A stretch of 64,000 bases of DNA, from contig CAWKBX010000020.1 of NCBI GenBank assembly GCA_963847945.1, positions 558,001 to 622,000 on the forward strand, read 5' to 3'. This document shows positions 47,868 through 56,882 of the stretch, piece after piece. The DNA is from JANMJD01 sp963847945. GTDB lineage: Bacteria > Actinomycetota > Acidimicrobiia > Acidimicrobiales > Ilumatobacteraceae. Numbering within the stretch: the first letter of the stretch is position 1; the number at the start of each line of letters is the position of its first letter. The notes under the pieces were generated by a model, which saw nothing but the letters and a program-made list of their open reading frames with translations, had not been told where the DNA came from and ran no database searches. Both the position numbers and the translations under genes were made by a program.

Positions 47868-49139
47868 ATGACGATGACCGACGACGCGCCGACCGCCCCC
47901 AAGGCCGAACGGTGGACCGCTCAGTGGAAAGAGCTGTACAGCGAGGTGATCACAACCGGCCTGTGTACCGGGTGCGCCGGTTGCGTCGTGACGTGCCCGC
48001 ATGACGTCATCGGCTACGAGCACGAGGAGGGCAAGTACATCCCCTTCCACATCGAAGAGGAACTCGGGCTCGACAACTGCCTCCACGGCGAGAAGGGCTG
48101 CACGACCTGCACCCGGGCCTGCCCCCGGTTTCGGGCCTGGGAACCCTCGGCCGACATGCACCTGTTCGGCCGGGTCCGCGAGCCCGACGAGATGGCCGGA
48201 ATCTGGCGCCAACTCCTGTTGACCCGCGCCGCCAATGACGAGGAGCACACCAAGGGCCAAGACGGTGGGTTCGTCTCGGCGATGCTCAACTGGCTTCTCG
48301 CCCACGACTACATCGAAGGCGCGCTCGTCAGCGGAGTGGAGCCCGACGACTCCTGGAAGGCCAAGCCGGTGGTCGTGCGCAACCGCGAAGAGGTGCTCGC
48401 CACCGCTGGGAGCCGATACACCTACTGCGCCAATCCCCTGGCGCTGCGCGAAGCCAAGGAGATGGGCCTCAGTCGCCTGGCATTGGTCGGCATGGGTTGC
48501 CAGACGTCGTCACCGCCGGTGATGTGGGATCGCAAAGCCGGCAAGGTCTCCAAGCCGTTCCTGTTCAACATCGGTCTGCTGTGTTCCAAGACCTTCGACG
48601 ACGCAATCTTCGAGGAACTGTTCGAGGCGAAGTACGGCCTGAAGAAGGCCGACATGGTCAAGATGAACATCAAGGGCGTCTTCCAGATCTGGATGAAGGA
48701 TGGCTCGTACCACGAGATCAACCTCAAGGAATGTCACGCTTGGACCCGCCAAGGGTGCAAGAACTGCCCCGACTTCGCCGCCGAGCACTCCGACATCGCC
48801 ACCGGCGGAATCGGGAAGGACAACGACTGGACGCTGACCATCGTGCGCACCGAGTTGGGTGAGGAGGTCATCAACCGGATGATCGCCGATGGCACGATCA
48901 TCGCTCGACCCGCCCAGGAGGACGAGGTGGCGATGAAACTGCTGCGCACCCTGTCGATCGTCAGCCGCCGCCGATGGCCGGAGTGGGCCAACGGGGCCCC
49001 GGCCGTCGGGGTGCCGCCGCCCAAGAAGAAGGAGCCGGTCTCCGAAACTCCGACCGTCGACGCCCTTGAGGTCGCCACACCCGGCTCGGCAGCCACAGCA
49101 GCGCAGCCCGATCAGGCCCCGCAGGCGTCGGCCAACTGA
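47868..49139 (+). CDS. Coenzyme F420 hydrogenase/dehydrogenase beta-subunit (FrhB) family protein
   Basis: 423-residue iron-sulfur flavoprotein. The N-terminal ferredoxin-like cysteines are CTGCAGCVVTCPHDVIG, then CLHGEKGCTTCTRACPRF. The FrhB core follows: KGQDGGFVSAMLNWLL, SRYTYCANPLAL, LVGMGCQTSSP and a late cluster CHAWTRQGCKNCPDF. It likely moves electrons between F420 or ferredoxin and an unknown partner. A disordered Pro/Ala/Thr tail of 50 residues ends the protein. The start is probably leaderless; a second ATG lies at 47874. Its last 28 bases overlap the convergent small lipoprotein gene. Confidence 0.87.
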   Translation: MTMTDDAPTAPKAERWTAQWKELYSEVITTGLCTGCAGCVVTCPHDVIGYEHEEGKYIPFHIEEELGLDNCLHGEKGCTTCTRACPRFRAWEPSADMHLFGRVREPDEMAGIWRQLLLTRAANDEEHTKGQDGGFVSAMLNWLLAHDYIEGALVSGVEPDDSWKAKPVVVRNREEVLATAGSRYTYCANPLALREAKEMGLSRLALVGMGCQTSSPPVMWDRKAGKVSKPFLFNIGLLCSKTFDDAIFEELFEAKYGLKKADMVKMNIKGVFQIWMKDGSYHEINLKECHAWTRQGCKNCPDFAAEHSDIATGGIGKDNDWTLTIVRTELGEEVINRMIADGTIIARPAQEDEVAMKLLRTLSIVSRRRWPEWANGAPAVGVPPPKKKEPVSETPTVDALEVATPGSAATAAQPDQAPQASAN

Positions 49140-49441
49140 GCAATCCGGTTCGTTTGGGACTCGCTCAGCGACGTGCCCTCGGTGTTGAACCGACGGAGTT
49201 CATCGTCGTTCATCTCGTCGAACAGGCGATCGACCACGCACTCGGCGACGGGGCGTTCCACTCCGGCGTCGATGATCCGCTCGACGTAGGCGTCGCGAAG
49301 GCCGTCGCGGCTCAGCCCGCCCCTGGAGCAGCCGGCGCCCGCCACAACGATCAGCACCGTCGCACCAAACAAAAACCGCGACGCACCGCCGGTCGGCCGA
49401 CCGAGGTGCGTCGCGGCGTCACCATGAGACTCGAATCTCAC
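49112..49441 (-). CDS. Small lipoprotein, paralogue of its neighbour
   Basis: 109 residues with a hydrophobic export segment and lipobox (FLFGATVLIVVAGAGC, Cys about 38). The mature part is about 70 residues with the pattern CVVDRLFDEMNDDELRRF. The same helix pattern occurs in the next gene upstream (CLTELIKGYSDEDLKKL), so the two are probably diverged duplicates. The N-terminus before the TM (MRFESHGDAATHLGRP) may be too long, and a later start is possible. It overlaps the upstream gene by four bases. Confidence 0.65.
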   Translation of the reverse strand: MRFESHGDAATHLGRPTGGASRFLFGATVLIVVAGAGCSRGGLSRDGLRDAYVERIIDAGVERPVAECVVDRLFDEMNDDELRRFNTEGTSLSESQTNRIAQLADACGA

Positions 49442-49719
49442 TCCCCGGCCATGCAGCTGACCATCTTCTCACTGAACTGCTCGACCAACGGATCGGCCAG
49501 GTCGGCGTCGGACTTGTCGAGCTTCTTGAGATCTTCGTCGGAGTATCCCTTGATCAACTCGGTCAGGCATGACTTCTGGCTGTCGGTGAGCTTGTCACCC
49601 GCGGCCTTCTCGATTCCCTGGATCAGGTTGTCGGCTGTGCCCTTCTTGTCAACGCCACAGGCCGCTGCACCGAGCGTCGTGGCCAGGACGAGAACCAGAG
49701 TTCCCACCGTCTTGCGCAT
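49438..49719 (-). CDS. Small lipoprotein, paralogue of its neighbour
   Basis: 93 residues from ATG 49719 (MRKTVGTLVLVLATTLGAAAC), chosen because GGAGG lies four bases upstream; an ATG at 49731 is too close to that site to use it. The lipobox is GAAAC-G. The mature protein is small, charged and helical with two further cysteines (SCLTELIKG, VSCMAGE). It is coupled to the downstream paralogue (ATGA overlap). Confidence 0.75.
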   Translation of the reverse strand: MRKTVGTLVLVLATTLGAAACGVDKKGTADNLIQGIEKAAGDKLTDSQKSCLTELIKGYSDEDLKKLDKSDADLADPLVEQFSEKMVSCMAGE

Positions 49720-49770
49720 GATTCCTCCCATAAGTGTCGACGGGCGACGCTACATGAGATAACCGCGGTG

Positions 49771-50061
49771 TCAGCCCGCGGCGTTGAGCGTGACGACGAA
49801 TTTTCGGCCACCGGTGATCTTGGTTTCGAACGAATAGCTCGCCCCGTCGGTGCCGACAGCGGAGCACGTGAAAGTCGTACCGGGCTCCATACTTGGCGGC
49901 GGTTCGCACGATGCGCCGTCGTAGTCCATCGGCAGCCGGGAGGCGTTGTCCGACTCGATCAGTCGTTCGGCCTCACGCTTGAAGTCGCTGGTCTCAGGGC
50001 CACACCCCGCCACGACCCCCACGACCACTGCCATGGCCATCGCGAATGTCCTTGTACGCAT
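49771..50061 (-). CDS. Small lipoprotein (DUF4333-like)
   Basis: 96 residues: signal MRTRTFAMAMAVVVGVVAGC, then a mature beta-rich domain with two cysteines (GASCEPPPSM, TTFTCSAVGTDGASYSFETKI). The cysteine spacing and the TFTC...G strand resemble DUF4333 lipoproteins of actinobacteria. First of three consecutive small lipoprotein genes on this strand. Function unknown. Confidence 0.75.
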   Translation of the reverse strand: MRTRTFAMAMAVVVGVVAGCGPETSDFKREAERLIESDNASRLPMDYDGASCEPPPSMEPGTTFTCSAVGTDGASYSFETKITGGRKFVVTLNAAG

Positions 50062-50165
50062 CGTCCCTCTTCAGAGCACCGGGTAGAGCACTCACCGTAG
50101 AGGAAACCTCAGGCTCTTCATCGCATTCACACGAAGGATGAATCGCTTGACCCAGTCTGACAACA

Positions 50166-51086
50166 TTGTCCATCGTGCCGCTCCATCCGCAAGCAAAACT
50201 CCTGCTCAACGCTATTGCCGCGCTCGGTGAGCCTCCGCTGTCGGAGGATACGCCGAGTGAGGCTAGGGCCCGTCGGCGGGCCCGACTTCGTTCATCGTCC
50301 GTCAACATCCCGGACATCAAAGATTTGAACGCCTGCGACGTTCCGTGTCGCCTCTATAGACCCAGCGTGGCATCGCACCTTTCATTGTTGATCTACTTCC
50401 ATGGCGGCGGGTGGGTGGTCGGTGATCTCGACTCCCACGACGGCATCGCTCGGTCGTTGGCCGTCGAAAGTGGGGCTGCGGTGCTCAGCGTCGATTACCG
50501 GCTCGCACCCGAGCATCCCTACCCGGCTCCGCTGGTCGACGCCACCACAACCACGCGGTGGGCCGTTGAGCACGCCACCGAGATGGGATGTGATCCGTCG
50601 AGGGTGGCGATCGGAGGTGACTCGGCGGGGGCCAACCTGGCGACCGTCGTTGCCCAACTCGGGGTCGTGCCATTGAAGTACCAGCTATTGATCTACCCGG
50701 TCACCGACGCCCGCCAGACGTCGGCGTCATACGGTGAGTTCGCCGACGGCCCGTTTCTCACCCGGGCTTCGATGGCGTGGTTCATCGACCACTACCTCGC
50801 CGGCCCTACGGGGTCGGTCGACGACCCGCGGGTCTCGCCGATCCTTGCGACGACCGAGGCGCTCGCCAATTGCCCACCGGGATTGGTGATCACCGCCGGG
50901 TACGACCCCTTGCGCGATGAGGGCGAGGCGTATGCCGCGCGGCTCAACGAAGCGGGCGTCGCCACCTCGGTGACCCGCTACGACGGCATGTTCCACGGCT
51001 TCGCCTCGATGGCCGAACAACTCGACGACGGCCAGATGGCCCTCGCCCAGGCCGGTCGGGCTCTGGCCCTGGCCTTCGCCCGCTGA
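50166..51086 (+). CDS. Alpha/beta-hydrolase esterase, hormone-sensitive-lipase type
   Basis: 306 residues from TTG 50166 (or GTG 50175). Oxyanion motif LLIYFHGGGWVVGD, nucleophile in AIGGDSAGANLA, acid in ITAGYDPLRDEGEAYA and His in MFHGFASM. This is a cytoplasmic esterase for short acyl esters by family. Its 5' region faces the small-lipoprotein cluster; its 3' end converges on the UDG gene. Confidence 0.88.
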   Translation: MSIVPLHPQAKLLLNAIAALGEPPLSEDTPSEARARRRARLRSSSVNIPDIKDLNACDVPCRLYRPSVASHLSLLIYFHGGGWVVGDLDSHDGIARSLAVESGAAVLSVDYRLAPEHPYPAPLVDATTTTRWAVEHATEMGCDPSRVAIGGDSAGANLATVVAQLGVVPLKYQLLIYPVTDARQTSASYGEFADGPFLTRASMAWFIDHYLAGPTGSVDDPRVSPILATTEALANCPPGLVITAGYDPLRDEGEAYAARLNEAGVATSVTRYDGMFHGFASMAEQLDDGQMALAQAGRALALAFAR

Positions 51087-51154
51087 CACCGGCGCCGAGC
51101 CCGGTCGACCAAGTTCACCTACGGGAGCCGGCAGCTCGCATCACCCGGCCCGCA

Positions 51155-51874
51155 TCAGCCGTTCGTCAACCCGGCGAGGGCGACAGCCCGGCTGAATACG
51201 GCGTCGATCATCGGCTCGGTCAATCGGCCGGTGAAGGTGTTCTGCTGGCTCGGGTGAAACGAGCAGAGCAGCGTGACCGGGCCGTGAGGTCCACGGGCCG
51301 CGACCTCCACGCCGTGGCCGAACTTCGGACGGGGGCGCACCCCCAACTGGGCGCAGGCCGCCTCGTACCCGAACGCGCCGAGGCAGACGATGACCGACAC
51401 CCGGTCAAGCAGGTTGAGCTCGCGCACGAGGAACGGCCGACACGCATCACGCTCGTCGGGCAACGGCTGGTTACCCGGCGGCGCGCACTTCACCGCGGCC
51501 GTGACCCAGGCACCATGCAGCGTCAGTCCATCATCGATCGCCACCGACTCCGGCTGATTGGCCAGGCCGGCGCGATGCATCGCCCGGAAAAGCCAGTCTC
51601 CCGACCGGTCACCGGTGAACACCCGGCCCGTGCGATTCGCCCCATGGGCCGCCGGAGCGAGCCCCAACACCAGGATCGACGCGTCGTCGTCGCCGAACCC
51701 CGGAACACCACGACCCCAGTAGTCCCAGTCCCGGTAGGCGGCCCGCTTGTCGCGGGCAACCTGCCCGCGCCATTCCACCAGACGATGACACGCTCGGCAT
51801 TCGGCAACCTCGTCGTGCAGCGTCGCCAACGCCTGGCGGCGCGCGGAATCGGTGAGGTCAGCAGCAGATTCCAT
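51155..51874 (-). CDS. Uracil-DNA glycosylase, family 5 (UDGb)
   Basis: 239 residues from ATG 51874 (MESAADLTDSARRQ). Family-5 motif A is GLAPAAHGANRTGRVFTGDRSGDWL, which lacks the usual catalytic Asp/Asn of other UDGs, and motif B is CSFHPSQQNTFTGRLT. Four cysteines for a 4Fe-4S cluster are seen in CRACH, VKCAPPG and DACRPF. It removes uracil and other deaminated bases. It is divergent from the TIGR03848 gene; an ATG at 51919 would overlap that gene. Confidence 0.9.
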   Translation of the reverse strand: MESAADLTDSARRQALATLHDEVAECRACHRLVEWRGQVARDKRAAYRDWDYWGRGVPGFGDDDASILVLGLAPAAHGANRTGRVFTGDRSGDWLFRAMHRAGLANQPESVAIDDGLTLHGAWVTAAVKCAPPGNQPLPDERDACRPFLVRELNLLDRVSVIVCLGAFGYEAACAQLGVRPRPKFGHGVEVAARGPHGPVTLLCSFHPSQQNTFTGRLTEPMIDAVFSRAVALAGLTNG

Positions 51875-51903
51875 CTCGCCCCACAGTAGGTTGAGCACCC
51901 TCG

Positions 51904-52557
51904 ATGCCCACGAAACCACGTCCTCCCTCCCGCCCGTCGACCCTCGTGCTGCTGGTTCGCCACGGCCAGACCGCGACGACCGGCACGATCCTTCCCGGTC
52001 GCGCCGCCGGGTTACACCTGGCCGAGACGGGTCATGCCCAGGCGGCCCGGGCGGCCGAACGACTCGCCGAACTGAAGCAGATCGACGCCGTGTACGCGTC
52101 TCCGCTCGAACGGGCTCGCGAGACCGCCGCGCCGATCGGCAAGGCCCGCGGTCTGAAAGTACAGATCGACAAAGGCCTGCTCGAATGCGATTTCGGAGAC
52201 TGGACCGGGCAGGAACTCAAGACGCTGATGAAGCTGCCCGAGTGGTCGCAGGTCCAGCGGTATCCCAGCGGATTCCGGTTCCCCAATGGCGAGAGCTTCT
52301 CGGAGATGCAGCTGCGGATGGTCGGGGCTCTCGAACGACTTCGTGCCAAACATCCCGGTGGGGTCGTGGTTGCCGTGTCGCATGCCGACACGATCAAGGC
52401 CGCAGTCGCTCATGCGCTGGGCACCCATCTCGACCTCTTCCAACGCATCGTCATCTCCACCTGCTCGATCACCGCGATCGCCTACGGAGATGGTGGCCCG
52501 ACCGTGCTGACCGTCAACTCGACCGGGGGTTCGCTCACCGAACTCCGCCCGTCGTAG
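51904..52557 (+). CDS. Histidine phosphatase, MSMEG_4193 family (TIGR03848)
   Basis: 217 residues: LVLLVRHGQTATTGTILPGRAAG with catalytic His, SPLERARETAAPI, and GGVVVAVSHADTIKAAVAH with the second His. The GILPGRAxGLHL insert marks the TIGR03848 subgroup, which in actinobacteria is the first of a conserved three-gene set with the next two genes. A basic Pro/Ser leader precedes the domain. Confidence 0.88.
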   Translation: MPTKPRPPSRPSTLVLLVRHGQTATTGTILPGRAAGLHLAETGHAQAARAAERLAELKQIDAVYASPLERARETAAPIGKARGLKVQIDKGLLECDFGDWTGQELKTLMKLPEWSQVQRYPSGFRFPNGESFSEMQLRMVGALERLRAKHPGGVVVAVSHADTIKAAVAHALGTHLDLFQRIVISTCSITAIAYGDGGPTVLTVNSTGGSLTELRPS

Positions 52558-52570
52558 GGCCGGCCGAGCA

Positions 52571-53079
52571 ATGAAGTCGTGGGAGTTCGACGAGGTCGAT
52601 GCGTTCACCACCGGCACGATCGGCCGACCGGGTCAACGGGTCTTCTTCCTCCAGGCTCGCGCCGGGGGCGACGTCGCCACCCTCAAATGCGAAAAGCAGC
52701 AGGTCTCGGCACTCGCCGAGTACGTCGGCAAGCTGCTCCACGACCTCCCGTCACCGACCAACCGGCCGATGCCCGCGGCAATGGAGTTGCGCGGGCCGAT
52801 CGAAGTCGGGTTCGTCGTCGGCCCGATGGGCCTGGTGTTCGATGCCGAACTCGACATGTTCGTGCTGATGATCGAAGAGGCCGTTGCCCTCGACGAGGAC
52901 GGCGAGCCCGATCTCACCGCGCTCAGCGATCAAGGCCGGGTGCGGATGCGGCTCAGCCGCGGCCAGGCCGTGGCGTTCTGCGAGCGGCCGCCGAGATCGT
53001 TGCCGCCGGGCGTCCCAACTGCATGTTCTGCGGGATGCCGATCAATCCCGACGGTCACCCATGTCCGCGGATGAACTGA
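52571..53079 (+). CDS. DUF3090 protein (TIGR03847) (one frameshift)
   Basis: About 169 residues: MKSWEFDEVDAFTTGTIGRPGQRVFFLQARAG and LKCEKQQVSALAEYVGKLL. The protein ends in a zinc-knuckle-like CMFCGMPINPDGHPC. The frame is lost at 52986-52987, where GG should be GGG (CERAAEIVAAGRPNC). The restored frame ends at 53079 and overlaps the next start by 19 bases. The function is unknown; it is the second gene of the conserved trio. Confidence 0.87.
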
Positions 53080-53795
53080 CCCAGCCGGCGGGCGACCATG
53101 TCGACCCGTTGACGATCCTACAGCGCGGCACCATCGAGATCATCGGTCGCATGCCGTGGAGTTCGAACGCCACGTTCCTGGTCAGCGTGGTCGACGGTGA
53201 CGACATCGCCCGGGCGATCTACAAACCGGCCCGCGGCGAGCGGCCGTTGTGGGACTTTCCGTCGGGCCTGTTCAAACGCGAGGTCGGTGCCTACGTGCTG
53301 TCGGCTATCACCGGGCTCAACGTGATCCCGCCGACCGTGTTGCGCAACGAGGGGCCGCTTGGCGAGGGTTCGTTGCAGTGGTTCGTCGAGGCCGACTTCG
53401 CCCAGCACTACTTCACGCTGTACGAACAGCGCGAAGACCTGCACGACCAGATGCGGGCGATGGCGGTGTTCGACATCGTCGCCAATAACACCGACCGCAA
53501 ATCGGGCCACTGCCTGGTCGGCCCCGACGGCCGCCTGTGGGGCATCGACAACGGGCTCTGCTTCGCCGCCGAGTTCAAGCTGCGCACGGTGATCTGGGAG
53601 TTCAGCGGCGAGCCGATCGCCGCTGAACTGCTCGACGCCATCCGCCCGCTACGCGACGATCTACCGGTGGCGCTGGCCGCGTTGCTCGACGCCGACGAGA
53701 TCGATGCGTTGCAGGAACGGGTCGACGATCTGGTCACCCAGGGCATCTTCCCGATCGATGCCACCGGACGACGCTACCCGTGGCCCCTGGTATGA
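53061..53795 (+). CDS. SCO1664-family protein (TIGR03843), PI3/4-kinase-like fold
   Basis: 244 residues from ATG 53061 (MSADELTQPAGD). Core blocks are RAIYKPARGERPLWDFPSGLFKREVGAY (lysine-containing nucleotide loop) and MAVFDIVANNTDRKSGHCLVG...WGIDNGLCF, with the D-N-DRK-H and IDNGL pattern of phosphatidylinositol-kinase-like catalytic loops. It is the third gene of the trio. Target unknown. Confidence 0.85.
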   Translation: MSADELTQPAGDHVDPLTILQRGTIEIIGRMPWSSNATFLVSVVDGDDIARAIYKPARGERPLWDFPSGLFKREVGAYVLSAITGLNVIPPTVLRNEGPLGEGSLQWFVEADFAQHYFTLYEQREDLHDQMRAMAVFDIVANNTDRKSGHCLVGPDGRLWGIDNGLCFAAEFKLRTVIWEFSGEPIAAELLDAIRPLRDDLPVALAALLDADEIDALQERVDDLVTQGIFPIDATGRRYPWPLV

Positions 53796-54871
53796 CCGGC
53801 CGGCCGGATCGCAACGACGACATCGATCCCGATCGACCCGACTCCGATCGACCCGACTCCGATCGACCCGATGACGACGAGACTCTCGATCTGCTGATCA
53901 CGAGGGCCGATCTCGACGGCCTCATTCGCCTCACCGACGAACGCTGCGCGGCTCGTGACTGGCGCGGCGTGCAGCGGCTGGTCGTTCGGGCGCGTTGGGC
54001 GATCGGCACCGGGCGTCAACTGTGGCCGGCGGCAACCCACGCCGAGTACCGCTTGGCGTTGGAAGCGCCGGCCGTTTGGGCGGCATCGGTCGTCCACGAC
54101 GAAGGCGGCCACTTTTCCGTCGGGCCGCTGACCGAGGTGATCGCGCAGAATCACACCTGGTCAGAGATGGCAAACCACCTCGACCGTTCCGTCGCCACCG
54201 GCATCGTTGCCCACGAACGGGTACTTCGTGGGGAAGACTTGCGGGCCGAAGCCGACGACCTGATCGACCCGCTGGCGTTGCCGCTGCTCATCGAACCGTG
54301 GGAACCGGCCTACGCCCTGCCGACGTATCGCGCCGCTGGATTCGACGCCGACCCACCCGCCACACCGGCGACCGACCGGTTCGTTCCGCTCGCCTCATCG
54401 GGCGGCACCGTGATTACCGACTCGACGGTCGAACTTGCCGTGCGCCAACTGTTGGAACCGTGGACCGCATCATCCAACGGCCGGGCCGAGGTGGCCGCCG
54501 TGGAAGGAGACGCCCACGACGCCCTCGCCGCGCTCGGCGTCCCGGCCGACCGAGCCCGCCTCGCCCGGCTGACCACCGCCGAGGCAATGGCGTGGATGGC
54601 ATGGGCCGGAGCATCCGGCGGAGCCCATGGTCGCCGGCGCGGTGGGGCAACCGGTCGCTTCGGTGCTTGGTGGACCGCGGCGGCCTTTGGCGATGCCCTC
54701 GACGATTGGCCGCTTTCGGGGGCCGAACTCGCCGAGGTCGTCCACGACCTCGAATGGTTCTGGTGGGACGCCAGCGAGCCGGTGGGCGGCTGGCAGCTGC
54801 GACTCGCCGTCCACGACCCGCTCGACGGGCTCGGCTGGGCAATCAACGCCCACGATGCGGTGATCCACTGA
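53792..54871 (+). CDS. Hypothetical protein coupled to the TIGR trio
   Basis: 359 residues from ATG 53792, overlapping the SCO1664-type stop (ATGA). An Asp/Arg/Pro repeat leader encoded by a 15-bp DNA repeat precedes a mixed alpha/beta body rich in Trp and Ala (TWSEMANHLDRSVATGIVAHERVLRGEDL; AMAWMAWAGASGGAHGRRRG). No membrane helix or catalytic motif is evident. Overlap suggests a shared function with the trio. Similar proteins follow SCO1664 homologues in other actinobacteria as far as I recall. Confidence 0.7.
   Translation: MTGRPDRNDDIDPDRPDSDRPDSDRPDDDETLDLLITRADLDGLIRLTDERCAARDWRGVQRLVVRARWAIGTGRQLWPAATHAEYRLALEAPAVWAASVVHDEGGHFSVGPLTEVIAQNHTWSEMANHLDRSVATGIVAHERVLRGEDLRAEADDLIDPLALPLLIEPWEPAYALPTYRAAGFDADPPATPATDRFVPLASSGGTVITDSTVELAVRQLLEPWTASSNGRAEVAAVEGDAHDALAALGVPADRARLARLTTAEAMAWMAWAGASGGAHGRRRGGATGRFGAWWTAAAFGDALDDWPLSGAELAEVVHDLEWFWWDASEPVGGWQLRLAVHDPLDGLGWAINAHDAVIH
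53831..53870. repeat. 15-bp in-frame tandem repeat (2.7 copies)
   Basis: GATCGACCCGACTCC at 53831 and 53846, with a partial third copy at 53861. It encodes Asp-Arg-Pro-Asp-Ser repeats in the leader of the hypothetical protein at 53792. The period is a multiple of three, so copy-number change would leave the frame intact. Confidence 0.85.
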
Positions 54872-54907
54872 CCCGCCTCGAATTCGTGGCGGCCGCGCCG
54901 ATCACGT

Positions 54908-56203
54908 TCAGCTGCCCAACACCCGCCGCAGATAGTCGTTGGTGAAGGTGCGGTTCGGATCGAGGCGGTCGCGCACGGCGGCAAAGCGGTCCCATTCGGG
55001 GTAGCGCTCGGCCAGGGTAGATGCGTCCTGGAAGTGCAGCTTGCCCGAATGGGGTCGCCCGGCGTAGTCGTTCATGATCTCCTCGACCGCCCGGAAGAAC
55101 GGCTCGTACTCCATCTTCTGGAAGATGTGGACGGCGATATAGGCGCTCTCGCGGCCCGACGCAGTCGAGAGCGGAATGTCGTCGGGAGCGGTAAACCGCA
55201 CCTCGACCGGGAAGTTCAACATGAACCCTCGCTCGATGACCATCTGACGCACCCGTCCGAGGGCCTCGGCACAGGCGGCCCGGGGAATCGCGTACTCCAT
55301 CTCATAGAACTTGACCAGCCGGGGCGAGGCGAAGACCTTGTAGCTCGGTTCGATATGGGTCGAGCCGCCGGTGGACGGGAGTGCCCTGGCCAGCCGAGGA
55401 ATAGCCGACGGCCGCAGCCGGCCCAGTCGACACGCCAGGCCGAAGGCATGGTTCTCGAGCAGCACCTTGTCGCGCCAGCGACCGAAGCGGGTCATCGGGT
55501 CGAGCGGGTCGGTGGTCCGGTTGTTTCGCTTCGTCAGCGCCCAACCGGTGTGAGGCACCCAGAAGAACTCGAAATGATCATTGGCATCGACGTCGGCATC
55601 GAGATCGGCACACAGGGCGTCGACCCGCTGCGGCCCTTCGACGGTTCGCAGATTGAACGCCGGGACCACATCGATCGTCACCGTCGAGATCGCCCCCGAC
55701 GCCCTCAAGCCGACTCGGCGGCGGCAAAGATCTCGGGCTCGATCGTCGGCGAACACTCGATGATGTCGCCGGTGCCGCTGACGATCCGCATCGAGGCGAT
55801 CTGCCCGGCGATTCCGGTCAGCGCTGAACCGGTCCCGTGGGTTCCGGTCGAGATCGCCCCGGAAATCGTCTGGTACGCGATGTCACCGAGGTTGGCCATC
55901 GCCAGGCCCCGTCGATCGAGTTCGTCGTTCAACCGATCGAGTGTGATGCCCGCCTGCACGGTCACCTGCCGCGCTTCCGACGTCGACATCGAGCACCTGC
56001 TGATACCGGTCCAAGGCGATGACCACCCCATCGGTGACCGCGATCGAGGTGAAGCTGTGACCGCTCCCAACCACCTTGATGCGCCCAGAGCGCAGCGCCG
56101 CGGCACGCACGACAGCCGCCAACGCTTCCTCGGTGGACGGGTGCTCAATCGTCGCGACGCGCGACGTTTGATTGCCTGCCCAGTTGGTCCAAGTTTCGGC
56201 CAT
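54908..56203 (-). CDS. FAD-linked aldonolactone oxidase/dehydrogenase-like protein (two frameshifts)
   Basis: About 431 residues from ATG 56203 (MAETWTNWAGNQTSRVATIEHP). The vanillyl-alcohol-oxidase-type FAD domain has KVVGSGHSFTSIAVTDG, QAGITLDRLNDELDRRGLAMANLGDI and SGAISTGTHGTGSALTG. The C-terminal half is the ALO domain (FEFFWVPHTGWALTKRNNRT; GKLHFQDASTLAERYPEWDRF). Matches L-gulono-/D-arabinono-1,4-lactone oxidases and sugar-alcohol oxidases of actinobacteria. Frames change near 55980 and near 55715. Product (ascorbate-like acid or aldonate) cannot be chosen. Confidence 0.85.
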
Positions 56204-56241
56204 GTTGGCGATCGTAGGGAGACAGCGCGATCCTGTACGCA

Positions 56242-56837
56242 GTGGGTCGTCATTTCGTACGTCTGATGCTCGTTGCGGCGTGGCTCCTGATCAGCATCGT
56301 CGCTGGTCCAGCGGGGCGCGCCCATGCCGCCTGCTCGTGCGCCCCGAGCACGGTCGCTCAGGGCATCATCGACCATCAGGTGGTCTTCACCGGTGAATTG
56401 CTCGCCGTCATCCCGGGCGAGATACTCACCGGGATCGACTTCAAGGTCGACGTGATCTACAAGGGCGAGGTCACCTATCTCCAGCAGGTGGCCACGCTGG
56501 CCAATCCCGACGACTGCGGCCTCGTCGACCCGGTGCTGGGCAAGTGGATGGTCTTCGCCAACCAGTTCCCAGCCGAGACCGGACCGCTGGTGGTCAGCGC
56601 GTGTAGCCCGTCGGCGCCACTGGTCGCCGGTGATGATCTCCCCCCTGAATTCGTCAACGGCCGAGTCCCCGCCGACAAGCCGGGTCCACCACCGACGTCC
56701 GAACCGGTGGTGATCTCGATCAATGGTGAGCTCCCCCCGATTGGCGTCCCGCGGCGATCACTTCGAGCGTGGCACTGCTGGCGCTCGGCCTGATCGCCCG
56801 AGTCCTGGCCGGAAGACGCCGACGAATCGTCACCTGA
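56242..56837 (+). CDS. Secreted NTR/TIMP-like protein with C-terminal membrane anchor (one frameshift)
   Basis: About 198 residues from GTG 56242. Signal peptide (RLMLVAAWLLISIVAGPAGRAHA) is followed directly by CSCAP, the Cys-x-Cys mature N-terminus typical of netrin/TIMP-like domains. Then come VVFTGELLAVIPG and further cysteines (DDCGLV, SACSPS), a Pro-rich linker and a TM with basic end (VALLALGLIARVLAGRRRR). The TM is read only if CCC at 56748-56750 is CCCC; otherwise the protein stops at 56793 without the anchor. Function unknown; likely surface-exposed. Confidence 0.7.
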
Positions 56838-56882
56838 TCGAGGCAGGTCTACCGGCAATGCGCATCGGTACAGTCGTCGTTC

